Shown in pieces: positions 17,801 to 26,410 of a stretch of 64,000 nt of DNA. The notes below the pieces were generated by a model. It did not search any database, was not told the origin of the DNA, and worked only from the letters and a program-made list of their open reading frames with translations. This DNA is from UBA7236 sp035439505 (GTDB lineage Bacteria > Bacteroidota > Bacteroidia > Chitinophagales > BACL12), in the NCBI GenBank assembly GCA_035439505.1, contig DAORKJ010000008.1, positions 9,005-73,004 of the forward strand. Direction: 5' to 3'. The position numbers and the translations under genes were made by a program. Within the stretch, counting starts at the first letter, position 1; the number at the start of each line of letters is the position of its first letter.

Positions 17801-18359
17801 CAACCTGAGTTGCACTCAATTTATTGAGTGTTTCCTTTTTGCGTGTTTTGTATTTAGAAATACCGGCAGCCTGTTCAAATAATTTACGGCGCGAATTGTC
17901 TTTGTCGTGCAAAATATCATCCAGCATACCCAACTCAATAATAGAGTAGGAGTCGGTGCTGATACCTGTATCCATGAACAGGTTATGAATATCTTTTAAG
18001 CGGCAGGTTACTCCGTTGATGCGGTATTCACTTTCACCTGTTTTAAAGTAGTGACGAGAAACGGTAACGGTAGAAAACTCGGTTGCTAAGAGGTTTCGGG
18101 TGTTTTCGAAGGTAAGGCTAACTTCTGCCATTCCTGATGATTTACGAGCCTTAGTCCCGTTGAAAATCAGGTTTTCCATCTTCTCTGTCCTTAATGCAGT
18201 TGGCTTCTGTTCGCCCAATACCCAGCGAATAGCATCAACCACATTCGATTTGCCACAACCATTAGGCCCAACCACACCGGTAATGTTTTCATTAAAATGC
18301 AATACCGTTTTGTCTGCAAAACTTTTAAATCCCTTGATTTCTAACGTACTTAGTTTCAT
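14814..18359 (-). CDS. smc: Chromosome segregation protein SMC
   Basis: The protein has 1181 residues, full length. The N-terminus carries the Walker A loop 'GVVGPNGCGKSNVVDAIRWV' (residues ~29-48). Two long coiled coils flank a hinge around residues 500-670 ('SPLLSDVVSCKDDYKTAI' to 'TITGGSVGLFKGKRIGR'). The C-terminus has the ABC signature 'LSGGEKTLTGMSLLFALY' and Walker B 'CILDEVDAPLDD'. SMC with ScpA/ScpB forms the condensin that organises and separates daughter chromosomes; scpA and scpB are not nearby. The start is fixed by the conserved 'MKLSTLEIKGFKSFADKT'. A good promoter lies 20 bases upstream. Confidence 0.97.
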   Translation of the reverse strand: MKLSTLEIKGFKSFADKTVLHFNENITGVVGPNGCGKSNVVDAIRWVLGEQKPTALRTEKMENLIFNGTKARKSSGMAEVSLTFENTRNLLATEFSTVTVSRHYFKTGESEYRINGVTCRLKDIHNLFMDTGISTDSYSIIELGMLDDILHDKDNSRRKLFEQAAGISKYKTRKKETLNKLSATQVDLDRVEDLLFEIENNLKELEKQAKRAQRYQKLKGDYKDNSIDLAVLTLQSQKDVYKQLNEQQTAESDTKLQIEAEIQALEASIADKKTALIDKEQSLSKLQKDLNAVTNDIHTKENDSNLSKERIKFLEEKQVSLTKNISEAEAYIASTEGDIAGLEQRVAEEIERLGGIKQSLQKFLEELEKAKNDHDVFREKLETTQNIFKSAERELYDVDKKIAINKVRLENYHRELGNIESDKGSHGDKLDPLRTELVGFDAAKAEAQAKVDDLVKSENELKNTISALQKDIEKTRTELGNARRSLDAKKNEFNLTKNMFESFEGFPESIKYLKKNVPSMKESPLLSDVVSCKDDYKTAIESFLDPWLNYYIVQNMAHAIEAVNELANKEKGRANFFLLSEFKNGNAAKPIDGVVAALDVISVNDKYSALVNHLLGNVYIVAGDEDFAVVSAKISAAHPDVHLLHKSGKIAKSGKTITGGSVGLFKGKRIGREKTLETLEAAIKQFQEEESVINNALKEKQTQLQELQQSSHDKAIQIAREELNKVVQQSIATKARIESLEQLLQQMEDKKAAFTRQIQETDEESIKLNESHEKQMALKEERQRELLDMEVAYREVAEKLNFHSNQYNQENIKYHQQLNKFQSVEQDLNYKRSRRDEAIATVNSSKKQLEEVVQEITDTNVKLEEIREVLLKMYDEKAVMEQMLGREEETYYGSRGEVAETEEKIKALQKKKDSSDHALGSIKDSLNDMKVQLAGIKERLWVEFQVELDSIIDNAPPQDITITELQEKVDAAKKRIENYGEVNPMAIQAFEEMKTRYDFIKTQREDLLSAKASLLTTIQEIDETARKKFDDAFVQIRDNFKMVFRSLFNEEDDCDLILKDDYDPLEAQIEIIAKPKGKKPQVIDQLSGGEKTLTGMSLLFALYLIKPAPFCILDEVDAPLDDNNIMKFNNTIRKFADKSQFIIVTHNKRTMAEVDVIYGVTMPEQGISKVVPVDFRGLSQN

Positions 18360-18379
18360 AGTCTCTTTTCCTCAGGCTA

Positions 18380-18411
18380 CAAAGTAAATGTACTGCCAAG
18401 CCATCATCAAA
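18380..18411 (-). promoter_or_regulatory. Putative smc promoter
   Basis: On the minus strand TTTG (18408-18411), a 20-base spacer and TTACTTTG (18380-18387, one mismatch to TAnnTTTG) lie 20 bases before the smc start. The remaining ~250 bases up to the next gene show nothing else recognisable. Confidence 0.6.
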
Positions 18412-18657
18412 AAAGCACTGAAATTAAAATCAACAATCGTGGATAACTTTAACTTGCGTTGCCCGTTTAAAACCTCCAAAGGCCTGTAAAATCAACTATT
18501 TTCTGAACATTTTTGTGCATAAACCTATTAGTAACTTCTCCGATTTCAAGCTGCTAAATACCATCCAATAACCTGCCGGAAACTTGTTTAACCGCATGTG
18601 AATTGCAAAAGGAAAACTATTTGTCAAAAAAATCTAAAAACCCATTATCTTAGTGGC

Positions 18658-19179
18658 ATGGATGGGATAGGTTCTATAATCATGTTAATTATCTGGATTT
18701 TCGTAATCAATTTAATTTCCAGATTTTTTAAAAAGATGTTTGGGAAACAAGACCCTAATAAACCTGTTTCTACTTCTCAGCAAAAACCGCAACAAACGTT
18801 TCAGGATATTTTTCGTGAACTCCAGAAAAAAATGGAGGAAACACAATCGAAACAAAATATACCTCCATATGCCGAACGCAAAATGATTCCGGTAAAAGAA
18901 GTTAAACCACATGTTGAAGTTAAAAAGGTTAAGCCGGAAGTTAATTTTCAACAAGTTTATCAATCCAAAGATGTTATCTCTGATAGAGAAAAAAAATCAG
19001 ATGCGGAATTCAAGAAATTTATTCGCGAAGAACGCAAACGCGAACACGATGCCGAATCAAGTAAATTAGATAAAAAGATTTATACTTCAGAAGCACAAGA
19101 GGAACAGGGTGTTCCATTCGAACTTGATTTACGAAATGCTATTATAGGCAGTATCATTTTAGAACGCCCATACTCATAA
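18658..19179 (+). CDS. Membrane-anchored charged protein, conserved C-terminal motif
   Basis: The protein has 173 residues from the ATG at 18658, which places a membrane helix (GIGSIIMLIIWIFVINLISRFF) at the extreme N-terminus; an earlier ATG at 18598 adds 20 unlikely residues. The rest is a highly charged, Lys/Glu-rich cytoplasmic tail ending in 'FELDLRNAIIGSIILERPY'. I recall a similar 'DLR.A.I.S.IL.RPY' ending on hypothetical proteins of Bacteroidota, which suggests a docking peptide. The function is unknown. Its last six bases overlap the stop of the convergent aspartate kinase gene. Confidence 0.7.
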   Translation: MDGIGSIIMLIIWIFVINLISRFFKKMFGKQDPNKPVSTSQQKPQQTFQDIFRELQKKMEETQSKQNIPPYAERKMIPVKEVKPHVEVKKVKPEVNFQQVYQSKDVISDREKKSDAEFKKFIREERKREHDAESSKLDKKIYTSEAQEEQGVPFELDLRNAIIGSIILERPYS

Positions 19180-20418
19180 TAACACCTGCATTGTTTTTCT
19201 AGTTACCTGTTCAAGGTAAGGTGTTTGGCCGTTAGCAAATGATTTCATTGCTTTTGTTACAATATAATTCCGAATTGTAATCAATTTTAATTTATTATTT
19301 GAACGTACTTCTCCCTGTGAAAAAATAAGTTTTAATTCATCTTTTATTATTCGCGTTACATCATCATTATCATCAACAACAACCGATACCGATTGTGCAG
19401 CTTTTTGAATAATATTGATACTGAGTTTGTGTTTGATAAATACATTATAAATAATGGCCATTTGTTCATCATCAACAAATGATACTTTCGACGGAATAAT
19501 TGAAATAAGCGTCTGGTTGGGCTTTTCCATGGTAATTGGCGGGTAATCAATCACCTTGTCGTTAGTTTGTATCACAGTTCCTGGTAGCTCAGGATTAATA
19601 AATGATTTCACAAACAAAGGAATTGATTTTTGTTCAAGTGGATGAATCGTTTTTGGATGAATTACCGATGCGCCGTAATAAGTTATTTCTGTTGCTTCAT
19701 AATAAGTAAGTTCCGGTATTTCAATTGCATCAGGATATAATTTTGGGTCAGCATTTAATACAGCAGGAACGTCTTTCCAAATCCATAAACCTTCAGCTAA
19801 TAATATATTGGCAAAAATAGCACCGGTATAATCAGAACCTTCTCGGCCTAATGTAGTTGTGTATTTTTGATTACCTCCAATAAATCCTTGCGTAACAATA
19901 TGATTTTGTTGTAAAATTGGTGAAACGGTTGCTGTTATTTGTTGTGAAGTTTTTTCCCAATTTACCACTCCGGTTCTCCATGTACTATCAGTAGCAATTA
20001 ATGTGCGCGCATCTATCCAGGTATTATCGATATTTTGTTGCGATAAATAGGCACTTAAAATACTGCTTGAAATTAATTCCCCAATACTAACCACCTGATC
20101 ATAATATTGCGGATATGCCATGTGGCGATTGCCTTCAATTTGCTGAATAATTAAATCAATAAAATAAGGTAATTCAACATGAATTTGTAAATCGTTGATA
20201 ATGTTTTGATGATTGTTAAATAATTGATTTATTGCTTCGTTGTAGTCATTATTGGCATAACCCAAATTCACAATTTGTTCAAGGGCATTTGTTGTTTTTC
20301 CCATTGCTGATACAACAATAACTGCATTACCACCTGTGTAATTTTTAATTATTGTTGCTACGTTTTTTACACCCGCTGCATCTTTAACTGATGCCCCGCC
20401 AAATTTGAAAACTTTCAT
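19174..20418 (-). CDS. lysC: Aspartate kinase
   Basis: The protein has 414 residues. The start at 20418 gives the invariant 'MKVFKFGGASVKD' nucleotide-binding N-terminus. Further signatures are 'VIVVSAMGKTTNALE', 'GFIGGNQKYTTTLGREGSDYTGAI' and 'WKDVPAVLNADPKLYPDA' (aspartate and ATP site). A short regulatory ACT-like part follows ('SINIIQKAAQSVSVVVDD'). It phosphorylates aspartate as the first step to lysine, threonine and methionine. It is monofunctional, with no homoserine dehydrogenase fusion. The -7 box of its promoter ends only four bases before the ATG. Confidence 0.93.
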   Translation of the reverse strand: MKVFKFGGASVKDAAGVKNVATIIKNYTGGNAVIVVSAMGKTTNALEQIVNLGYANNDYNEAINQLFNNHQNIINDLQIHVELPYFIDLIIQQIEGNRHMAYPQYYDQVVSIGELISSSILSAYLSQQNIDNTWIDARTLIATDSTWRTGVVNWEKTSQQITATVSPILQQNHIVTQGFIGGNQKYTTTLGREGSDYTGAIFANILLAEGLWIWKDVPAVLNADPKLYPDAIEIPELTYYEATEITYYGASVIHPKTIHPLEQKSIPLFVKSFINPELPGTVIQTNDKVIDYPPITMEKPNQTLISIIPSKVSFVDDEQMAIIYNVFIKHKLSINIIQKAAQSVSVVVDDNDDVTRIIKDELKLIFSQGEVRSNNKLKLITIRNYIVTKAMKSFANGQTPYLEQVTRKTMQVLL

Positions 20419-20422
20419 GCTG

Positions 20423-20452
20423 CAAAGATAGATGCTGATAATTGATAACAAA
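20423..20452 (-). promoter_or_regulatory. Consensus promoter abutting the aspartate kinase start
   Basis: On the minus strand TTTG (20449-20452), an 18-base spacer and a perfect TATCTTTG (20423-20430). Only four bases (CAGC) separate the box from the ATG, implying a leaderless or nearly leaderless mRNA. Confidence 0.65.
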
Positions 20453-20476
20453 CCTAACCCGATGAAGAAAATTGTA

Positions 20477-20920
20477 TTAAGCTAATCGACAAGTAATCCA
20501 GTCGTGTAAATACTCTGCCTGATATTTATTGTAAAAACGAATTGCCGGTTCGTTCCAATCCAGTACTTGCCATTTCAAAATGCAGTTTTGCTTTTTAGCT
20601 TCATCTAGCACAGCATCAAACAGGAGTTTGCCAATGCCTTTGCCTCTATAGGTCTCATCCACAACAAAATCTTCAAGCCAAATATAAGCACCTTTCCAGG
20701 TAGAATATGCCTGATAATAAAGTGCCATGCCAATAATTTCCTCGTTTTTAGCGGAAACGGCTACTATTACATCGAACTTATTTGCTTCAAAATCAATAAT
20801 ATATAACTCAGGGGTAGTCACCACTTGCTCCGGAGCTTTTTCGTAGGTAGCCAATTGTTTTACCATGCCGTGAACAGCATACATATCGGCAGTTACAGCC
20901 TTTCTGATGTAAAAATCCAT
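20477..20920 (-). CDS. GNAT N-acetyltransferase, SSAT-like
   Basis: The protein has 147 residues. 'IRKAVTADMYAVHGMVKQLATYEKAP' at the start and 'WLEDFVVDETYRGKGIGKLLFDAVL' (acetyl-CoA binding R/Q-x-x-G-x-G/A loop) identify a GNAT enzyme. The closing 'LKWQVLDWNEPAIRFYNKYQAE' resembles diamine/spermidine or thialysine acetyltransferases. It acetylates an amine, probably a polyamine or related small molecule; the substrate is inferred from resemblance only. A TATTTTTG box (minus strand, 20925-20932) just upstream may be its -7 element. Confidence 0.85.
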   Translation of the reverse strand: MDFYIRKAVTADMYAVHGMVKQLATYEKAPEQVVTTPELYIIDFEANKFDVIVAVSAKNEEIIGMALYYQAYSTWKGAYIWLEDFVVDETYRGKGIGKLLFDAVLDEAKKQNCILKWQVLDWNEPAIRFYNKYQAEYLHDWITCRLA

Positions 20921-20974
20921 GTCTCAAAAATACGTCGTTACCCATAAAATTCTTACAACAGCAGGTTTTTGTGT

Positions 20975-20982
20975 TAACTTTG
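20975..20982 (+). promoter_or_regulatory. Putative -7 box of fbp
   Basis: TAACTTTG is a perfect TAnnTTTG box 17 bases before the fbp ATG. No convincing -33 element is seen. Confidence 0.4.
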
Positions 20983-20999
20983 CATCAACAATCGGACTT

Positions 21000-22016
21000 A
21001 TGAAGGTAAAAACACTAGGAGAATTTGTAATTGAACGTCAAAGCGATTTCCCCTTCGCTACCGGAGAACTTACCCGCTTATTATCAGATATCAGTATTGC
21101 CGCTAAAATTGTCAACCGCGAAGTAAATAAAGCCGGTTTAGTTGATATTTTAGGTGCTCAGGGCAGCGAAAATATGAGTGGTGAAGCGCAGCAGAAGCTG
21201 GATGTTTACGCTAACAATCAATTTATGAGTGCACTGATGGCAGGTGGTGAAGTATGCGGATTTGCCAGTGAAGAAGAAGATAATTTCATCAGTTTTAACG
21301 GTGCTATCTCCAAATCAGGTAAATATGTGGTATTAATCGACCCGTTAGATGGTTCCAGCAATATTGATGTTAACGTGTCTATCGGGACTATTTTCTCCAT
21401 TTACCGCCGTTTGAGCCTAAGTGGTGGTGCTACTTTGGAGGATTTTCTTCAAAAAGGGACCGAACAGGCAGCAGCCGGTTATATTATTTACGGTTCATCA
21501 ACCATGATGGTGTATACAACCGGTAATGGTGTGAACGGATTTACATTAGACCCATCTATTGGTGAATTTTGTTTGTCGCACCCGGGCATAACTATTCCGA
21601 ATAAAGGCATTATCTACTCCATTAATGAAGGTAACTACGTGCATTTTCCTGAGGGTGTGAAGCGTTATATTAAATATACCCAGGAAGAAGACCTCAAAAC
21701 GCAACGACCTTATACAAGTCGATACATTGGCTCATTAGTTGCCGATTTCCACCGCAATATGCTGAAAGGAGGGGTTTATCTCTATCCTGAAACGGCAAAA
21801 TCGCCAAAAGGCAAGTTGCGTTTATTGTATGAATGTAATCCATTAGCCTTTATTGCTGAACAGGCAGGAGGAATGGCTTCCAACGGCACAAAACGTATTC
21901 TGGATATTGAACCTAAAGAATTACATCAAAAAACACCTTTATATATCGGCTCAAGTGCAATGGTGGAAAAGATAGAGGAGTTTTTGGAGCGTCATTTGGA
22001 GTTGTCCAGAAAGTAA
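21000..22016 (+). CDS. fbp: Fructose-1,6-bisphosphatase class I
   Basis: The protein has 338 residues from the ATG at 21000, which matches the family N-terminus ('MKVKTLGEFVIERQ'); the frame is open upstream to 20919 but that part overlaps the divergent gene. Metal and substrate signatures include 'GFASEEED', 'VLIDPLDGSSNIDVNVSIGTIF' and 'YIGSLVADFHRNMLKGGVYLYP'. It removes the 1-phosphate from fructose-1,6-bisphosphate in gluconeogenesis, in the cytoplasm. It converges with rnhA, 13 bases apart. Confidence 0.96.
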   Translation: MKVKTLGEFVIERQSDFPFATGELTRLLSDISIAAKIVNREVNKAGLVDILGAQGSENMSGEAQQKLDVYANNQFMSALMAGGEVCGFASEEEDNFISFNGAISKSGKYVVLIDPLDGSSNIDVNVSIGTIFSIYRRLSLSGGATLEDFLQKGTEQAAAGYIIYGSSTMMVYTTGNGVNGFTLDPSIGEFCLSHPGITIPNKGIIYSINEGNYVHFPEGVKRYIKYTQEEDLKTQRPYTSRYIGSLVADFHRNMLKGGVYLYPETAKSPKGKLRLLYECNPLAFIAEQAGGMASNGTKRILDIEPKELHQKTPLYIGSSAMVEKIEEFLERHLELSRK

Positions 22017-22029
22017 TATCGGCACGCGC

Positions 22030-22500
22030 TTAGTCTTTGCTAAATAATTCGTTGGTTTCGTAGTATTCGTCGATGGTCAAACGATTACCTTCTGCAGCTG
22101 CAACTGCCAGTGCATCACATCTTTCATTTTCGGGGTGACCGGCATGACCTTTAACCCAAACGAGTTTTACCTTGTGTTTAGCATAACTCCGCATCAGTCG
22201 CATCCAAAGGTCCTGATTTTTCTTTTTGGCAAATCTGGTTTTCATCCAATTATATATCCATCCTTTATCAATTGCATCAATAAAATATTTCGAATCGGAG
22301 TAGATGGTGATTTGAAGCCCATCCTTTGTCAGCGCTTCTAATCCGGCAATTACAGCCATTAATTCCATGCGGTTATTAGTTGTTTTCCTAAATCCCCCGG
22401 AAAGCTCCTTTTCATGTTTACCAAACCTTAAAATGGTGCCAAAACCACCAGGACCAGGGTTACCTTTTGCCGCCCCGTCTGTATATATGCTTACCGTCAT
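22030..22500 (-). CDS. rnhA: Ribonuclease HI
   Basis: The protein has 156 residues. All catalytic acids are present: D8 in 'IYTDGAAKGNPGPGGFG', E46 in 'NNRMELMAVIAG', D69 in 'TIYSDSKYFIDAI' and D129 in 'NERCDALA', with H119 in 'WVKGHAGH'. The 'NWMKTRFAKKKNQDLW' handle-like basic segment is also there. It cuts the RNA strand of RNA-DNA hybrids. It is divergent from the next lipoprotein gene. Confidence 0.96.
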   Translation of the reverse strand: MTVSIYTDGAAKGNPGPGGFGTILRFGKHEKELSGGFRKTTNNRMELMAVIAGLEALTKDGLQITIYSDSKYFIDAIDKGWIYNWMKTRFAKKKNQDLWMRLMRSYAKHKVKLVWVKGHAGHPENERCDALAVAAAEGNRLTIDEYYETNELFSKD

Positions 22501-22543
22501 GATTAAATGTTAAAAAACCTTTTACGATTTTTGCTTTTAATTA

Positions 22544-22574
22544 TTTGTTAGTCTCTGAAAAATACCTAAATTTT
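22544..22574 (+). promoter_or_regulatory. Bacteroidota-type promoter of the 157-residue lipoprotein gene
   Basis: TTTG (22544-22547), a 19-base spacer and TAAATTTT (22567-22574, one mismatch) stand 20 bases before the ATG. The spacing matches the known Bacteroidota consensus exactly. Confidence 0.65.
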
Positions 22575-22594
22575 ACACCACAACCCGAATATTC

Positions 22595-23068
22595 ATGAAA
22601 CAGACACTTATCCTTTTCACCACAGTTTGCCTGCTATTTTCATGCAAACAAACCGAACGCGGTGCTGCAGATACAGAAACACTGTCAAAAAAATTATTCG
22701 ATACGTTGAGGGACAATGATATACAAAAATCGTCAATGTTATTGCCCGATAAAGGAACATTCCGCAAAATAGAAGAAGAAAAAGGTATGGTATACGAGGA
22801 TATCGATTTAGCTTACCAGGCCTTTAGTCAAACTGCGGAAGCTAATTTTCATACAGTTCAATTAGCAATGCCAACCTGGGAAAACACCGTGTATGCGCGA
22901 TCCACAAAAATAGATGCCAAGTTCGGGAAGCTCCCCACATCAAAGGTTTCAGCTAAATTTGATGCTGAAGGAGAGGCTTATAAATTTGAATTTACTGCAG
23001 TCAAATTTAATAACAGGTGGTTTTATTACGGGGATGCAACATGGGTCGCTAAAACAAAAGCAATTTAA
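22595..23068 (+). CDS. Hypothetical lipoprotein
   Basis: The protein has 157 residues. The lipobox 'CLLFSC' (Cys17) ends the signal. The mature part begins with a helix ('LSKKLFDTLRDNDIQKSSMLLP') and ends with a beta-rich segment ('AYKFEFTAVKFNNRWFYYGDATWV'), a layout seen in small DUF lipoproteins with a cystatin/NTF2-like sheet. No function can be named. It has its own promoter and a possible weak terminator about 160 bases downstream. Confidence 0.7.
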   Translation: MKQTLILFTTVCLLFSCKQTERGAADTETLSKKLFDTLRDNDIQKSSMLLPDKGTFRKIEEEKGMVYEDIDLAYQAFSQTAEANFHTVQLAMPTWENTVYARSTKIDAKFGKLPTSKVSAKFDAEGEAYKFEFTAVKFNNRWFYYGDATWVAKTKAI

Positions 23069-23227
23069 TAGTTGAATGGATATTTAATTGATGGTATTTC
23101 CCAATTAACAAGATCAGTTTTTTGTCAGTAAATGATTAGCATAATAAAAATATGCCCATATACGTTCATTATCAACAAAGCCGTGTTTATTCATTTTCAT
23201 ATGATTTGATGCTTACTACTCGTTAAT

Positions 23228-23253
23228 AGCCGTAATTTTCGGCTCGATTTTTT
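23228..23253 (+). terminator. Weak Rho-independent terminator candidate
   Basis: AGCCG (23228-23232) and CGGCT (23240-23244) form a five-base stem, followed after CGA by TTTTTT. It lies in the 235-base non-coding stretch between the lipoprotein and the TPR gene; nothing else is recognised there. Confidence 0.35.
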
Positions 23254-23303
23254 CATGTTACTATTTTGCCTATAGTGTAGGTTTACTTTACTGAAATTCA
23301 ATT

Positions 23304-26300
23304 ATGTTAAAAAATAAAATACAATTTGTAATTGTTCTGCTACTGATATGTGCTTTCAGGCAAGTTCAGGCTCAACAATCAATGATTTATACCGATTTGT
23401 ATAAAGATTACAAAAAGGGGATGGAGTTATTTGAAAATCAGATGTACTCCACAGCACAGGAGTTATTTAATACGGTTGGTGCCATTAAACCTGAAGGGAC
23501 TGACGGAGAAATCATCACATTTGTGGCTAATAGTCAGTATTATGGCGCCATCTGCGCTATTGAGCTGCAGAACCCTGATGCAGAAAAACGGATGTTAGAT
23601 TTCGTTGAAAATAATCCCGGACATGTGTTGTTGGGTTCCGCATACAATCAGTTGGGTAAAATTTATTACAACAAAAAAGAATATACCAACGCTGTTACCT
23701 GGTTCGAAAAAGTAGATGTTAAAGATTTATCGCTTGTTGAACGCGATTTATATAAATTCCAATTCGGCTATAGCTTATTTAATAAAAAACGATTCACCGA
23801 AGCCAAGGTAATGTTTGCTCAATTAAAAGACAAAGCAAACAGCCCTTATTATTATGGCGCAAATTATTATTACGGATTTATTCAGCAGGAGGAAGGCAAT
23901 TATGAAAATGCACTGAGCTGTTTCGAAATTGTTAAAGATATTCCACCATACTCATCGGTTGTGCCTTATTATATGACGAATATTTATTTCCAACAAAAGA
24001 AATTCGAAAAGGTAATATCATATGCTGAACCGCTGATGGCTGATACCAAACTGGTATATTATGCAGAAATTAACAGTTTATTAGGCCAGGCTTATTTTTA
24101 TAAAGAAAATTATAAAAAAGCTTTACCGTATTTAAGCTATTATATTGAAAAGGCTAAAAACATTCGTGATGAAGACTATTATCAGTTAGCCTTTACGCAT
24201 TATCAAACTAAAGATTATAATGCTGCGCTTGCAACATTAAAAGAAACTTCTGACGATGATGATACCTTATATCAGCACATCCAATTTTTATATGGTAACT
24301 GTTATATCGAGCTCAATAAAAAGGATGAAGCGCGAAATGCATTTATGGAAGCATCTCGTATTGGGGTTGATGCTGAGATACATGAAAGTGCCTTATTTAA
24401 TTATGGTAAACTCAGTTATGAGTCGGCATTTTATACAGCTGCTGTTTCAGCCTTACAAGATTATTTGAAAAAATATCCTAAAGGAAAGAAAAAAACAGAA
24501 GCACAGGAATTGTTGGCCAGCTCGTTATTAAATACTAATGACTACGTTGCCGCAATGGAAGTTATTGATAACATTCCTCAAAAAACACCAAAGTTAAAAG
24601 AGGCCTATCAAAAAGTTTCTTATTACAGTGGTGTGCAGTTGTTTAACCAAAAAAATTATAATGAAGCAGATAAAATGTTTAATCAGTCGCTGGAAAATCC
24701 TATAGATGCTGATTTACAGGCTGCTTGTTATTTTTGGATAGGGGAAATTCGTTATACGGAAAATAAATATGCATTAGCTATTAATAATCATGTAAAATTC
24801 CAGGACTTATCTAAAGTAGCTAAAGATTTACCTGAGGAAACTACCATTCCGTATTCTAACTACACAATTGGGTATAGTTATTTTAAACAAAAATCGTACA
24901 GCAATGCATCCAACTATTTCAGTAAAGTGACTACCTCGCTCAAAACAAGTAAAACTGATATCACGCAAAATAATGTTTATATAGATGCTGTTTTGAGATT
25001 AGGCGATTGTTATTTCATGACAAAAGATTATAAAAAAGCTGAGCAGAACTACAGTAAAATTATTGATAACAACAGCAAAGGTGTTGATTATGCCTTGTAT
25101 CAAAAAGGGATGTTGCAGGGGTTACAAAATAATAACAACGGTAAAATCAGCACACTTCAGCAAATTAAAACCAAATATCCAAATTCATTATACATGGATG
25201 ATGCTTTGTATGAAATAGCCAATACCTATTTTATTATGAAACAAAATTCAAGTGCCATAACTGCATTTAAAGAATTAGTTGCTTCAAAACCCAACAGTAG
25301 TTATGCTGTTAAGGCATATTTGAAATTAGGATTAATCTACTTTAATGAAAAAGATTATGCTAATTCAGAGAAGTATTATAAAATGGCTTATGAAATGTCG
25401 CCGAATTCACCAGAAGGAAATGAAGCTAAAGATGGTTTATTGGATATTGTGGAGGAAACCGGTGATACTGATGCTGCAGATGGTGTTGTGCCAACTTCTG
25501 CAATTGATCAAGAAAAATATAATTATGCTAAAAACAAATATGATTTAGGTGAATACAGTGGCGCAGCAATAGCATTTTCAGATTATCTACGTGAATTCCC
25601 GAAAGGACAATATAAAACGGAATCGGAATTTTACCGCGGTGAATCCTATTACAAAGTAGAACAATACAGCAAAGCATTACCTGATTTCGAATCGATAATA
25701 AAAGGTAACAAAACAAAATATCTGGAATCTGCTCTTGTTCGCGCTGGATGGATTGAATATTACCAAAATGAAGATTATAAATCGGCATATGATTATTATG
25801 ACAGATTGTATGATGTTGCTGATTATAAAGAAAATACATTCGTGGCTATGGTTGGTTTGTTGCGAACTGCATATTTCCTCAACGACTTTGACCAGGTAAT
25901 TGTTAATGCAAACAGAATTTTAGGTAGCGACCTTGTTACCAATGTCGAAAAAATTGAAGCGCATTATTTTGCGGGACAAGCACATTTAGGTAATAACAAT
26001 ATCGATAAAGCCTACGATGCGTTTTCAAAAGCGGCTGCCTTAACAACCAACGAAATTGGTGTTGAGTCGAGATTCCATATGGCTGATATCTTATTCCAAA
26101 AAGGTAAATTGGATGAGTCGAAAGCTAAATGCCAGGAAATAATTAATGATATGCCTGCTTATGAAGAATGGATTGTGCGTAGTTACATATTGTTAGCTGA
26201 TATAAGTGCAGCTAAAGGAGATTTTGCTCAGGCAAAAGCAACACTAAACAGTATTATTGATAATTATAAAGGTGATCCTTCACTTGTTGAATTGGCTAAA

Positions 26301-26399
26301 CAAAAATTAGAACAAATAGAACAAATGGAGAAATCAGGAAGACGGAAACCATCAACAGATACCAATGATGATGAGGAATTAAATTTCGATAACAACTAA
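23304..26399 (+). CDS. Exported tetratricopeptide repeat protein
   Basis: The protein has 1031 residues with a signal peptide (MLKNKIQFVIVLLLICAFRQVQA). It is built almost wholly of TPR units across the full length ('LGKIYYNKKEYTNAVTWFEKV', 'LGQAYFYKENYKKALPYL', 'LGLIYFNEKDYANSEKYYKMA', 'FAGQAHLGNNNIDKAYDAFSKA'). The C-terminus is acidic and disordered ('STDTNDDEELNFDNN'). Such proteins scaffold complexes in the periplasm or at the outer membrane. It starts an apparent three-gene operon with a beta-barrel protein (11 bases) and an HU-CCDC81/SPOR protein, suggesting an envelope or division-site assembly. Confidence 0.85.
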   Translation: MLKNKIQFVIVLLLICAFRQVQAQQSMIYTDLYKDYKKGMELFENQMYSTAQELFNTVGAIKPEGTDGEIITFVANSQYYGAICAIELQNPDAEKRMLDFVENNPGHVLLGSAYNQLGKIYYNKKEYTNAVTWFEKVDVKDLSLVERDLYKFQFGYSLFNKKRFTEAKVMFAQLKDKANSPYYYGANYYYGFIQQEEGNYENALSCFEIVKDIPPYSSVVPYYMTNIYFQQKKFEKVISYAEPLMADTKLVYYAEINSLLGQAYFYKENYKKALPYLSYYIEKAKNIRDEDYYQLAFTHYQTKDYNAALATLKETSDDDDTLYQHIQFLYGNCYIELNKKDEARNAFMEASRIGVDAEIHESALFNYGKLSYESAFYTAAVSALQDYLKKYPKGKKKTEAQELLASSLLNTNDYVAAMEVIDNIPQKTPKLKEAYQKVSYYSGVQLFNQKNYNEADKMFNQSLENPIDADLQAACYFWIGEIRYTENKYALAINNHVKFQDLSKVAKDLPEETTIPYSNYTIGYSYFKQKSYSNASNYFSKVTTSLKTSKTDITQNNVYIDAVLRLGDCYFMTKDYKKAEQNYSKIIDNNSKGVDYALYQKGMLQGLQNNNNGKISTLQQIKTKYPNSLYMDDALYEIANTYFIMKQNSSAITAFKELVASKPNSSYAVKAYLKLGLIYFNEKDYANSEKYYKMAYEMSPNSPEGNEAKDGLLDIVEETGDTDAADGVVPTSAIDQEKYNYAKNKYDLGEYSGAAIAFSDYLREFPKGQYKTESEFYRGESYYKVEQYSKALPDFESIIKGNKTKYLESALVRAGWIEYYQNEDYKSAYDYYDRLYDVADYKENTFVAMVGLLRTAYFLNDFDQVIVNANRILGSDLVTNVEKIEAHYFAGQAHLGNNNIDKAYDAFSKAAALTTNEIGVESRFHMADILFQKGKLDESKAKCQEIINDMPAYEEWIVRSYILLADISAAKGDFAQAKATLNSIIDNYKGDPSLVELAKQKLEQIEQMEKSGRRKPSTDTNDDEELNFDNN

Positions 26400-26410
26400 A
26401 GAAAACGACA

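Noticed and set aside
18438..18446. DnaA-box-like CGTGGATAA upstream of smc
   Set aside because: It is a single near match with no further boxes, no AT-rich unwinding cluster and no dnaA or dnaN nearby, so there is no case for an origin.
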